DNA of 64,000 bases from AC-43 sp963728855 (GTDB lineage Bacteria > Actinomycetota > Actinomycetes > Mycobacteriales > Micromonosporaceae): assembly GCA_963728855.1 (NCBI GenBank), contig CAVSLN010000014.1, positions 196,995 through 260,994 of the forward strand, read 5' to 3'. The notes below the pieces were generated by a model, which ran no database searches, had not been told where the DNA came from, and worked only from the letters and a program-made list of their open reading frames with translations. Shown one piece after another: positions 50,723 to 58,200 of this stretch; positions within the stretch are counted from its first letter, which is position 1; every line of letters starts with the position of its first letter. The translations under genes were made by a program, and so were the position numbers.

Positions 50723-52531
50723 TCATCGCGCCGCTTCTTCCAGATCCGCGCCCGCCGAGAGGACGGCGCGGTACTCGGGGACGGTGGCGAGCAGCTCGGA
50801 GTGGGTACCGACGGCGACGATCTCGCCGTCGGACAGCAGAGCGACCCGGTCGGCGAGCGCGACGGTCGACGGCCGGTGGACGACGATCAGCGCGGTCGTA
50901 CCCCGCAGCACCCGGGCCAGCGCCTCCTCGACCAGCGCCTCGGTGTGGACGTCGAGCGCGGAGAGCGGGTCGTCGAGCACGAGCACCTGGGGCTTGCCCA
51001 GGACGGCGCGGGCGAGCGCGAGCCGCTGCCGCTGCCCGCCGGACAGCGACAGCCCCTGCTCGCCGACCCGGGTGTCCAGCCCCCACGGCAGCTCGTAGAC
51101 GAACTCGGCCTGCGCCACCGCGAGCGCCTCGGTGATCTCCTCCTCGGTGGCGTCCGGCCGGCCCAGGGTCAGGTTTTCCCGGACCGACATCGAGAACAGC
51201 GTGGCCTCCTCGAAGGCCATGCCGACCGCACCGCGCAGGCTCTCCACCGTCATGTCGCGGATGTCGCTACCGTCGAGCGTGATCCGCCCGCCGGTCACGT
51301 CGTAGAGCCGGGGTACGAGCGAGACGAGCGAGGTCTTGCCGGAGCCGGTGACGCCGGCGATGGCCATCGTCTCGCCGGGCAGCACGTCGAGGTCGATGTG
51401 GCGCAGCACCGGCTCGGTGGCGTCGGGGTACGTGAAGGCCACCGCCTCGAAGCGCAGCCGCCCGGCGACCTCCTCGCGCGGTACCGTCTCCGCGTCCGGA
51501 CTGTCCACAATGGACGGTGGGACGTCGAAGACCTCGTAGATGCGGTCGGAGGCGGTCATCGCCTCCTGTCCGTTCGCGATGATCCAACCGAGCGAGTCGA
51601 TCGGCCAGACCAGCATCAGCTGGAGCGAGACGAACGCGACCAGCCCGCCGACGGTCAGCCGCCCGGTCGCCACCGCGTATGCGCCGCCGACCAGCACGAT
51701 CGCGAGCGTGACGTTGGGTACGGAGTCGAACTCGGCCCACGTACGGGCGAGCAGCCGCGCCTTGTCCACTCCGGTGTCGCGCAGCTTCCGGGCCGCGTCC
51801 TCGAAGCGCCGGCCCGTGTACCGGCGCCGGCCGAACGACTTGATCACGCGGATGCCCTGCGCCGACTCCTCCACCAGCGTGGCGAGGTCGCCCTGCTGGT
51901 CCTGCTGCCGGCGGGAGGTCTCCAGGTAGTGGTGGGTGAACTTGCGGGAGAACAGGAACAGCGGTACGGCGCTGACCGCGACGACCAGCCCGAGCGGCCA
52001 GAACAGGTGCAGCAGCAGGATCACCACGGTGACGTAGGTGGCCACGTTCACGATCAGGAAGATCAGGCCGAACGAGATGAACCGGCGGATCACTCCCAGG
52101 TCGGTGGTCACCCGCGAGAGCAGCTGGCCGGACTGCCACCGGTCGTGGAAGGAGATCGGGAGACGTTGGAGGTGTGCGTACAGGTCGGCGCGGATCTTGT
52201 ATTCCATGTCGAGCGAGACGCCGGACTGGGTCCACCGCCGGAAGAAGATCAGGCCCGCCTCGATGAGCCCGAGCAGCAGCGCCAGGGCGCCCAGCTGGAC
52301 CAGACCGGCGGGGTCGTGGTGGCGTACCGGGCCGTCGACCACGCGCTGCACGACCAGCGGGACGACGATCCCGGCGCCGGTGCCCGCGGCCGCCGCGAGC
52401 AGCATCCAGAACATCGTCCAGTAGTGCGGGCGGATGTAGCGCCGCAACCGCCAGAGGTTGGCCAATGCGTATCTGCGGGGCGGGTCCATGGCCAACACGC
52501 TCCGACGGTAACGCGACGGTACGGCCTTCAC
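50723..52531 (-). CDS. ABC exporter half-transporter with a degenerate ATP site
   Basis: A 602-residue half-transporter: Walker A G-V-T-G-S-G-K-T-S, signature L-S-G-G-Q-R-Q-R, but the Walker B catalytic Glu is Asp (L-V-L-D-D-P), and the H-loop is V-V-H-R-P. Together with the partner this is the classic sign of a heterodimeric exporter with one active and one weak ATP site (as in BmrCD or TM287/288). GTG 52529-52531 with AAGGCGG close upstream; ATG 52487-52489 is an alternative. Confidence 0.93.
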   Translation of the reverse strand: MKAVPSRYRRSVLAMDPPRRYALANLWRLRRYIRPHYWTMFWMLLAAAAGTGAGIVVPLVVQRVVDGPVRHHDPAGLVQLGALALLLGLIEAGLIFFRRWTQSGVSLDMEYKIRADLYAHLQRLPISFHDRWQSGQLLSRVTTDLGVIRRFISFGLIFLIVNVATYVTVVILLLHLFWPLGLVVAVSAVPLFLFSRKFTHHYLETSRRQQDQQGDLATLVEESAQGIRVIKSFGRRRYTGRRFEDAARKLRDTGVDKARLLARTWAEFDSVPNVTLAIVLVGGAYAVATGRLTVGGLVAFVSLQLMLVWPIDSLGWIIANGQEAMTASDRIYEVFDVPPSIVDSPDAETVPREEVAGRLRFEAVAFTYPDATEPVLRHIDLDVLPGETMAIAGVTGSGKTSLVSLVPRLYDVTGGRITLDGSDIRDMTVESLRGAVGMAFEEATLFSMSVRENLTLGRPDATEEEITEALAVAQAEFVYELPWGLDTRVGEQGLSLSGGQRQRLALARAVLGKPQVLVLDDPLSALDVHTEALVEEALARVLRGTTALIVVHRPSTVALADRVALLSDGEIVAVGTHSELLATVPEYRAVLSAGADLEEAAR

Positions 52532-52665
52532 GACCGCCTTTTACGTGATCTGTCGCTCGTGCGAAAGCTACCATTGCTTAATTTCAATATATTAGCGGTA
52601 ATCAGCCAGGGAGGCGGCGGTCCGTACCGTTCGGTGACGCTGCATTGACTACTGTCAGATCACGG

Positions 52666-53035
52666 TCACTTTGGGCCGCGCCGGATCCGGAGTACGGCGT
52701 ACGAGCGCCAGGGGCCGCCAGCGTCGCGCGTGCACGTCGAGAGCGGCCGGTCGGGTGGGCAGGCCGAGCCGGCCGGCCCCGCGAACGCCTCGTCCGGCAG
52801 CTCCGCGACCGTGGCCGGGTCCGGGAACGGCACCAGCTCGCCGTCCTCGCCCGCGGCTCCGACGAGCCTGCCGAGCACGGTCCGGGCGCGGGTACCGAGA
52901 CCTGCCGGCCGACGATCGCCCGTACCGCAATCTCGAAGCCGTCGACCGCGCCGGGCATCCGTACCCCTGTGGCCTTGAAGATGAGCGGGGCGAGCGCCGG
53001 GTCGGCCGCGAGCGTTCGGCCGGCGCGTCAGCTCG
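52666..53035 (-). pseudogene. Decayed AlkA-type DNA-3-methyladenine glycosylase fragment
   Basis: The fragment starts with L-A-P-L-I-F-K-A-T-G-V-R-M-P-G-A-V-D-G-F-E-I-A-V-R-A-I-V-G in one frame, then after one missing base continues in another as T-V-L-G-R-L-V-G-A-A and L-V-P-F-P-D-P-A-T-V, and ends W-R-S-Y-A-V-L, the usual AlkA C-terminal W-R-P-W-R-S-Y-A. The first part of the protein and the middle HhH-GPD catalytic region are gone. It is a remnant between the ABC pair and the deazaflavin-type reductase gene. Confidence 0.7.
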
Positions 53036-53471
53036 CCCGGAAGACGGGGTAGCCGCGCGCGATTGCGAGCAGCTTCTCGTCGGAGGCGTCCGGGCCGACG
53101 CCGTCGAAGAACGTGCCGACCTCGAACTTCCACCGCTTCAGGTACGCCCGCAGGATCGCCGGCTTCTCCTCGTCGGCCAGCTCGATCGGCGTGAACACCT
53201 CGACGCGCCGCCCGACGCGCAGCTCGCCGCTGCCGGCCGCGCGCAGGTTCCGTACCCACTGCGTCCGGCCGCGCGGCGCGACCAGGTAACGGGCGCCCCC
53301 GTATGTGAGCAGGTTGACCGGGGTGCTGCGCCACTCGCCGCTGGTGCGGCCGCGGACGTACAGCACGCGGGAGCCCCAGACGCTGATCCCGAGGCGGGTC
53401 AGGGCGGCGACCGTACGGTTGAAGATCCGGTCCGCCCGCCGGGGCTCGAGGTAGCGCGCGGTGCTGGTCAT
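53028..53471 (-). CDS. Deazaflavin (F420)-dependent nitroreductase-family protein
   Basis: 147 residues: G-R-T-S-G-E-W-R-S-T-P-V-N-L-L-T-Y-G-G, Y-L-V-A-P-R-G and W-V-R-N-L-R-A-A-G, matching the split-barrel F420H2-dependent reductase family (Ddn-like). It likely reduces a quinone or xenobiotic using F420H2. ATG 53469-53471. Two matching palindromes upstream suggest TetR-type control. Confidence 0.92.
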   Translation of the reverse strand: MTSTARYLEPRRADRIFNRTVAALTRLGISVWGSRVLYVRGRTSGEWRSTPVNLLTYGGARYLVAPRGRTQWVRNLRAAGSGELRVGRRVEVFTPIELADEEKPAILRAYLKRWKFEVGTFFDGVGPDASDEKLLAIARGYPVFRAS

Positions 53472-53493
53472 CCTGTGCTCCTTGGTCTCTGTC

Positions 53494-53560
53494 GAGAGCG
53501 GCGCTCTCTGTCGAGAACAGTGTGCACGGCGCCGAGCGACCGCGTCAAGAGCGGTGCTCT
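53494..53560. promoter_or_regulatory. Two palindromic operator candidates upstream of the F420-type reductase
   Basis: GAGAGCG-G-CGCTCTC (53494-53508) is a perfect palindrome; AGAGC-GGT-GCTCT (53548-53560) is a second one with centres 53 bp apart. GTCGAGA also occurs at 53491 and 53510. TetR-type regulators often use such sites, but no TetR gene is nearby. The rest of 53472-53682 holds no gene. Confidence 0.5.
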
Positions 53561-53682
53561 CGTTAACGCTTGCCGCTCACTGTGCAGCGCTGGCCCCGGC
53601 GCCGGCAGGCGCTCACCGCTCCTTGGAGTTGGACTACGGAATCGGCCGGGGAACCGCGATCACCGGTCAGAGCGGACAAGAC

Positions 53683-54657
53683 TTACGCGTGTTCGCGCTC
53701 GCCGTTGGGTTCGGTGAGCCGGGCCAGGTCGCGCGGCAGCTCAGTGCCGGGTTCGCTGGCCGAGGTCAGGGCGGGAACGGGCGGCGCCGGCTCCGCTTCC
53801 GGCTGCTGGTCCGCGGCCGGTCCGGCTGGGGCCGGTTCGGCTGGGGTCGGTTCGGCTGGGGTCGGTTCGGCTGGGGTCGGTTCGGCGGTGGCGGAGCCGG
53901 ACATGGCGGCCGCCCGGTCGAAGAACCGGAGCAGCTCGACCGGGAACGGCATGACCAGCGTCGAGTTCTTCTCGGCCGCGACCTCGACGACCGTCTGCAG
54001 CAGCCGCAGCTGGAGCGCGCCGGGCGTACCCGCCATGATCGCGGAGGCGTCGGCGAGCTTCTGGGCCGCCTGGTACTCGCCGTCCGCGACGATCACCCGG
54101 GCGCGCCGCTCCCGCTCGGCCTCCGCTTGGCGGGACATCGAGCGCTTCATGCCGTCGGGCAGTTGGACGTCCTTGATCTCCACCCGGTCGATGTGGATGC
54201 CCCAGCCCAGCGCCGGGCTGTCGATCAGCAGCTCCAACCCCCGGTGCAGCTGCTCCCGGTTGGCGAGCAGGTCGTCCAGCTCGCTCTTGCCGATGATCGA
54301 GCGCAGTGAGGTCTGCGCCACCTGTTCGACGGCGAACCGGTAGTTCTGCACCTCGATCAGGGCCTTTCTCGGGTCCTCGACCCGGAAGTAGACGACCGCG
54401 TCGACCCTGACCGATACGTTGTCCCGGGTGATGCCCTCCTGGGTCGGTACGGGCAGGGTGACGATCTGGACGTTCACCTTCCGCATCCGGTCCACGAGGG
54501 GGATCAGGACGGCCAGCCCAGGCTGGCGCGGCCGGGACTGCGCCCGGCCGAAGCGGAACACGATCCCGCGCTCGACCTGGTTGACGATGCGTACCCCGCC
54601 GAGCACCACCCAGCCGACCAGGGCACCGGCCGCTGCGATGAGTACCGTCTCGATCAT
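53683..54657 (-). CDS. SPFH/Band-7 membrane protein (slipin type)
   Basis: A 324-residue protein with an N-terminal membrane helix, V-E-R-G-I-V-F-R-F-G-R, P-G-L-A-V-L-I-P-L-V-D and the typical I-T-R-D-N-V-S-V-R-V-D-A-V-V-Y-F-R-V, then a helical region. Slipins form oligomers on membranes. The C-terminus has P-A-E-P-T repeats (15-bp repeats near 53830-53885). ATG 54655-54657. Confidence 0.93.
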   Translation of the reverse strand: MIETVLIAAAGALVGWVVLGGVRIVNQVERGIVFRFGRAQSRPRQPGLAVLIPLVDRMRKVNVQIVTLPVPTQEGITRDNVSVRVDAVVYFRVEDPRKALIEVQNYRFAVEQVAQTSLRSIIGKSELDDLLANREQLHRGLELLIDSPALGWGIHIDRVEIKDVQLPDGMKRSMSRQAEAERERRARVIVADGEYQAAQKLADASAIMAGTPGALQLRLLQTVVEVAAEKNSTLVMPFPVELLRFFDRAAAMSGSATAEPTPAEPTPAEPTPAEPAPAGPAADQQPEAEPAPPVPALTSASEPGTELPRDLARLTEPNGEREHA

Positions 54658-54789
54658 CTTCGGCTCCTTCGGCCGCGCCGGGGGCGTTCACCGCACTGGG
54701 TCATGGCCCTGAATCGAGGCTAGCCGTGTCCCGCCAGCCGGCCTACGGCCCGACCGCCCGACCGATTACCACGAAACGGCGGCTCGCTG

Positions 54790-55017
54790 TCAGGCGACCA
54801 GACCGACCGAGCCGACCGAGCCGACCGAGCCGATCGGGTCGATCGGGTCGACCGGGTCGCCAGCGATCGGGTCGACGCGCCGGCCGGCCAGTGCCGGGTC
54901 CAGCTCGTCGATGCGGGACCACAGCTCGGGCGCGGCGGTCGCGGTCGCCGCGACCAGCGGGTCGGTACGGCGGAGGTAGGCCAGGTGCCGGACGGCGTGT
55001 ACGGCCGGTACGCGCAC
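54790..55017 (-). CDS. Possible small protein, unrecognised
   Basis: A reading of about 75 residues, V-R-V-P-A-V-H-A-V-R-H-L-A-Y-L-R-R-T-D-P, then A-P-E-L-W-S-R-I-D-E-L-D-P-A-L-A-G-R-R, ending in G-S-V repeats from tandem GACCGAGCC units (about 54800-54830). It starts after the MarR stop on the same strand. Codon position bias looks coding but no family is known; it may be the rest of a decayed gene. The remainder of 54658-54789 shows nothing. Confidence 0.35.
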   Translation of the reverse strand: MRVPAVHAVRHLAYLRRTDPLVAATATAAPELWSRIDELDPALAGRRVDPIAGDPVDPIDPIGSVGSVGSVGLVA

Positions 55018-55040
55018 CGGCGGTAAGTGGGGGTATCCGG

Positions 55041-55505
55041 TCAGGAACTGGCGAGCGTGCTCAGCGCCTTCCGCAGCCGCGCCAGGCCACCGGTACCGAG
55101 CAGTTCGCCGTACCCGCGCTCCAGGTCGCGCATGACGTCCTGGGCGTCGTGGCAGAACCGCCAGCCGTGCTCGGTCAGCTCGACGACTGTCGCGCGCTGG
55201 TCGGCCGGGTCGCCGGCACTGCGGACGTACCCGGTCTCCTCCAGCTCCCGTACCAGCCGGCCCATCATCTGCCGGGTCATGCCCGCACCGGCGGCCAGGT
55301 CGGTGATCCGCCGCCGACCGCCGCCGAGCCCGGAGAACACCGGAATATGGCCGGTACGCACCGCCTCGTGACCCCGCTCGCGCAGCCTGCCCACCGAGTC
55401 GGCCTCCACCGCGCGCAGCGCCTGCAACAGCAGCCGGCCAAGGTGTGCGCTGCCCAGCTCGTGCAGCTCCGCCTCGGTCAGGTGGGCGGCTTGACGACGT
55501 GGCAT
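55041..55505 (-). CDS. MarR-family transcriptional regulator
   Basis: 154 residues: R-R-R-I-T-D-L-A-A-G-A-G-M-T-R-Q-M-M-G-R-L-V-R-E-L-E-E-T-G-Y-V and the wing R-S-A-G-D-P-A-D-Q-R-A-T-V-V-E-L-T-E-H-G. ATG 55503-55505. Divergent from a cupin gene 48 bp away with a two-box direct repeat between, so it probably controls that gene and itself. Confidence 0.9.
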   Translation of the reverse strand: MPRRQAAHLTEAELHELGSAHLGRLLLQALRAVEADSVGRLRERGHEAVRTGHIPVFSGLGGGRRRITDLAAGAGMTRQMMGRLVRELEETGYVRSAGDPADQRATVVELTEHGWRFCHDAQDVMRDLERGYGELLGTGGLARLRKALSTLASS

Positions 55506-55546
55506 TGCGAAACCCCATTTACAAAGTGCGAAACCGCATTTAGTTT
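55506..55546 (+). promoter_or_regulatory. MarR/cupin divergent promoter with 21-bp-spaced direct repeats
   Basis: TGCGAAACCCCATTTA (55506-55521) and TGCGAAACCGCATTTA (55527-55542) are spaced exactly 21 bp (two helical turns). They overlap a good promoter: TTTACA (55518-55523), 17-base spacer, TAGTTT (55541-55546), and ATG 55554 seven bases on, so the cupin mRNA would be leaderless. Repression by the adjacent MarR is inferred. Confidence 0.65.
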
Positions 55547-55553
55547 ATGGTGT

Positions 55554-55928
55554 ATGACGATAGTCCGCGCCGCCGAGGCGCCCACGTTTGAACTTCCGGG
55601 GACGACCTTCACGGGGTACGCCTCGCCGAGCCGGGGCTCCGCCGACGTGTGCACCTGGCGGGTGACGTTCGCGCCGGGCCTGCGCGCCGAGCAGGCCCAC
55701 ACCCTCGACCGCGACGAGGTGTTCATGGTGGCCCGTGGCCGCATCGCCCTCGCGCCGGACGGGCAGCCGTTGCACGCGGGCGACGCCGCGGTCGTACCGG
55801 CCGGGCAGCCGATCGCGGTCAGCAACCTCGGCGACGAGCCGGCCGAGGTGTACATCGCGATCGCGGCCGGGTTCACCGCGACCATGGCCGACGGTACGGT
55901 GCTCGGCACGCCGCCCTGGGCGCGGTGA
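55554..55928 (+). CDS. Cupin-domain protein
   Basis: 124 residues forming one beta-barrel cupin: R-G-R-I-A-L, G-Q-P-L-H-A-G-D-A-A-V-V-P-A-G and a His/Glu metal set that is incomplete by the usual motif (H-T-L-D-R-D-E). It may bind a small ligand or metal. ATG 55554 at leaderless spacing from its -10 box. The MarR gene is divergent. Confidence 0.88.
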   Translation: MTIVRAAEAPTFELPGTTFTGYASPSRGSADVCTWRVTFAPGLRAEQAHTLDRDEVFMVARGRIALAPDGQPLHAGDAAVVPAGQPIAVSNLGDEPAEVYIAIAAGFTATMADGTVLGTPPWAR

Positions 55929-55932
55929 CGGC

Positions 55933-56973
55933 TCACGACTGGACGACGAAGGCCACCCGCCGGTTGATCGCCTGGTTGGCCGGCGTGGTATCCGGTACCT
56001 CCGGCCGGCTGGACCCGAGCCCGGCTGCGCTCAGCCGGTCCGCGCTGACTCCCTGTGCTACCAACGCATTCAGCACCGTCTGCGCCCGGGCCAGGCTCAG
56101 CTCCTGGTTGGCCCGGTCGTTACCGGTCGAGTCGGTGTGGCCCTCGATCCGGACCCGTACCGTCGGGTTGGCCTGCAACACCGCGGCCGCCTTGGCGACC
56201 ACGGCCTGGCCGTCCGCGGTGAGCGCGGCGCTGCCCACCTCGAACGTGATCCGGGGCAGCGCGGCAAGCTGGGCCTGGGCCTGCGCCGTGTTCTCGGAGG
56301 GCGCCGGTGACGGCTGCGGCGCGGCCACCGTCAGCCGGTCCACCACGCCCGACGGCTGGCCGATCGCCTGCCTCGCGGCCTGTACGGCGGCATCCCGTAC
56401 CGACCGCGCCGGCACCGTACCGCTGAGCGTGATGACCCCGCTGCGCAGGTCCACGGTCGCGGTCGCGTCCTTGCCCAGTGCCCGCAGCACGTCACCGAGG
56501 CCGGCGAGGCCCGTGGCGTCGAGGCGGGCGTCGACGGTCAGCCGGTCCGACACCGCGTCGGCACCGACGGTCGCTTTCGCGGCGGCGACGAGCCTGTCGC
56601 GTGCACCGGCCGTGGGGACCGTACCGGTCAGCACGACGTGACCGGCGTCGATGGCGAGGTTGACTGTGGGGCCGGACACGACCTGGCCGACCACGACCCG
56701 TACGCCCTCGACGGCCCGTACGACGGCGACCGCCTTGTCGGCATCGGCGGCGGAGCGGGCGCGCAGCCTACCGTCCCGGCCGGTGAAGCTGACGTCCACA
56801 GTGGACAGTCCGGCGCCCCGCAGGGCGTGTACCGACCGGTCGGTGAGGTCCGCCTCGATGCCGTGCCGGTTGGGGATGCTCTGCAGCAGCCCGATGACGA
56901 CCAGCCCCAGTACGGCCACGGCGAGCGGCAGCAGCGCCCCGCCACTCCGGCGCTCCCAACGGTAGGCCGGCAC
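55933..56973 (-). CDS. OmpA-family peptidoglycan-binding protein with BON-like domains
   Basis: About 346 residues starting V-V/V-P-A-Y-R-W-E-R-R with one membrane helix (L-L-P-L-A-V-A-V-L-G-L-V-V-I-G-L-L), then three BON-type segments (each with the V-x-L-x-G-T-V pattern) and a C-terminal OmpA domain: I-E-G-H-T-D-S-T-G-N-D-R-A-N-Q-E-L-S-L-A-R-A-Q-T-V. It likely links membrane and peptidoglycan, as ArfA of mycobacteria does. GTG 56971-56973 overlaps the stop of the HhH gene by one base. Dispersed palindrome at 56794-56809. Confidence 0.92.
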   Translation of the reverse strand: MPAYRWERRSGGALLPLAVAVLGLVVIGLLQSIPNRHGIEADLTDRSVHALRGAGLSTVDVSFTGRDGRLRARSAADADKAVAVVRAVEGVRVVVGQVVSGPTVNLAIDAGHVVLTGTVPTAGARDRLVAAAKATVGADAVSDRLTVDARLDATGLAGLGDVLRALGKDATATVDLRSGVITLSGTVPARSVRDAAVQAARQAIGQPSGVVDRLTVAAPQPSPAPSENTAQAQAQLAALPRITFEVGSAALTADGQAVVAKAAAVLQANPTVRVRIEGHTDSTGNDRANQELSLARAQTVLNALVAQGVSADRLSAAGLGSSRPEVPDTTPANQAINRRVAFVVQS

Positions 56974-58064
56974 TACGCCCGCCCCACGTCGCGCCCGGCC
57001 ATCAGCCGACGGGCGAGGTCGGCGAACCCGTCCTCGTCGCCGTCGGCGAGCAGCCGCGCCTGCTGGGGCCACGTGGTGAGGCTGGGCGCGAAGGTGAGCC
57101 CGGCCGCTTCCACGGCGGTACGGACGGTGGCCTCGTCGGCTTCGGCCAACTGCCGGAAGGTACGGAGCCCGGCGGCGTGTAACGCCTCGCTCATCCTGGG
57201 CCCGATGCCCTCGATGCGCTGGAGGTTCTCTGGGTCTACCGGCTCGTCCGGGGGTACCGCGTCGTCCAGGCTTGCATTCTCCGCCGGCGCCTCGGTGGCG
57301 GCCGTTTCCGGCCGCGCCCCGGATCCGACGAGCGGGGAGAAGTAGACGGCCCGGCCGTCGGCATCCGGGGCTGGCGCATCGCCGGTCACCTCGCCGACCG
57401 CGGCCTCGTCGGCCGGCACCTCGCCGACCGCGGCCTCGTCGACCGCGACCGGTGGCTCGGGGCCGTCGGCGGCGGGGCCGCTTAACGCGACGCTCGGCAG
57501 CTCTTCGGCGACGAGGTCCAGCGGCTCCTCGGAATCCGCCACCGCTTCCTCGGGCGCGGCCTCGGGTTCCGCCTCCGGTTCGGGTGCGGCGACCGGCGTC
57601 GGTTCGGGTCCGGGCTCGGCCTCGGCGACCGGCGCCGGTTCGGCTTTGGCGACCGGCTCCGGCTCAGACTGGGCTTCTGGCTCGGGTTCCGGTTTCGGCT
57701 CGGGTTCTGGGTTCGGCTCGGGTTCTGGGTTCGGCTCGGGTTCTGGGTTCGGCTCGGGTGCGGCTTCCGTGACCGGCTCGGGTGCGGCTTCCGCGACCGG
57801 CTCGGGTGCGGGTTCGGGTGCGGCCTCGGCGACGGGCTCCGGCTCAGACTCGGGTTCCGGCTCGGGCGCCGGTCGCTCGACCCAGCCGGCGGGGCGGGCG
57901 AACTCGTCGACCCGCCCGGCGAGTGCGACCGGGCGCGCTGTCTCGACCGGCTCCTCGACCGTCGCGTGGCGGTACCGGCGGCCCCACCACAACCAGCCGA
58001 CCAGCAGGCCGAGCAGGAAAGCGGAGAGGATGAAGAGCAGCGACTGGCCCAGGAACCACGCCAC
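56973..58064 (-). CDS. Membrane protein with Pro/Glu repeat and C-terminal helix-hairpin-helix domain
   Basis: 363 residues: an N-terminal membrane helix (F-L-G-Q-S-L-L-F-I-L-S-A-F-L-L-G-L-L-V-G-W-L), an acidic region of about 200 residues full of P-E-P and P-N-P-E-P repeats (tandem DNA units near 57690-57850), and at the end a HhH-type motif L-Q-R-I-E-G-I-G-P-R-M-S-E-A-L. Such domains occur in predicted membrane-tethered DNA- or protein-binding factors. The OmpA/BON gene follows in the same operon. GTG 58062-58064. Confidence 0.85.
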   Translation of the reverse strand: MAWFLGQSLLFILSAFLLGLLVGWLWWGRRYRHATVEEPVETARPVALAGRVDEFARPAGWVERPAPEPEPESEPEPVAEAAPEPAPEPVAEAAPEPVTEAAPEPNPEPEPNPEPEPNPEPEPKPEPEPEAQSEPEPVAKAEPAPVAEAEPGPEPTPVAAPEPEAEPEAAPEEAVADSEEPLDLVAEELPSVALSGPAADGPEPPVAVDEAAVGEVPADEAAVGEVTGDAPAPDADGRAVYFSPLVGSGARPETAATEAPAENASLDDAVPPDEPVDPENLQRIEGIGPRMSEALHAAGLRTFRQLAEADEATVRTAVEAAGLTFAPSLTTWPQQARLLADGDEDGFADLARRLMAGRDVGRA

Positions 58065-58200
58065 GTTGAACCTCCGACAGGTGCGTACCCGCTCGATCGA
58101 CGACGACAGGGTAGTGCCCCCAGGTTTCGTTGTGGGGACGGCCGTAGCGGTGCATGGCGCCGCACCTCCGGCCAGCGGCCGATGGTACGCACGGCCGGCG

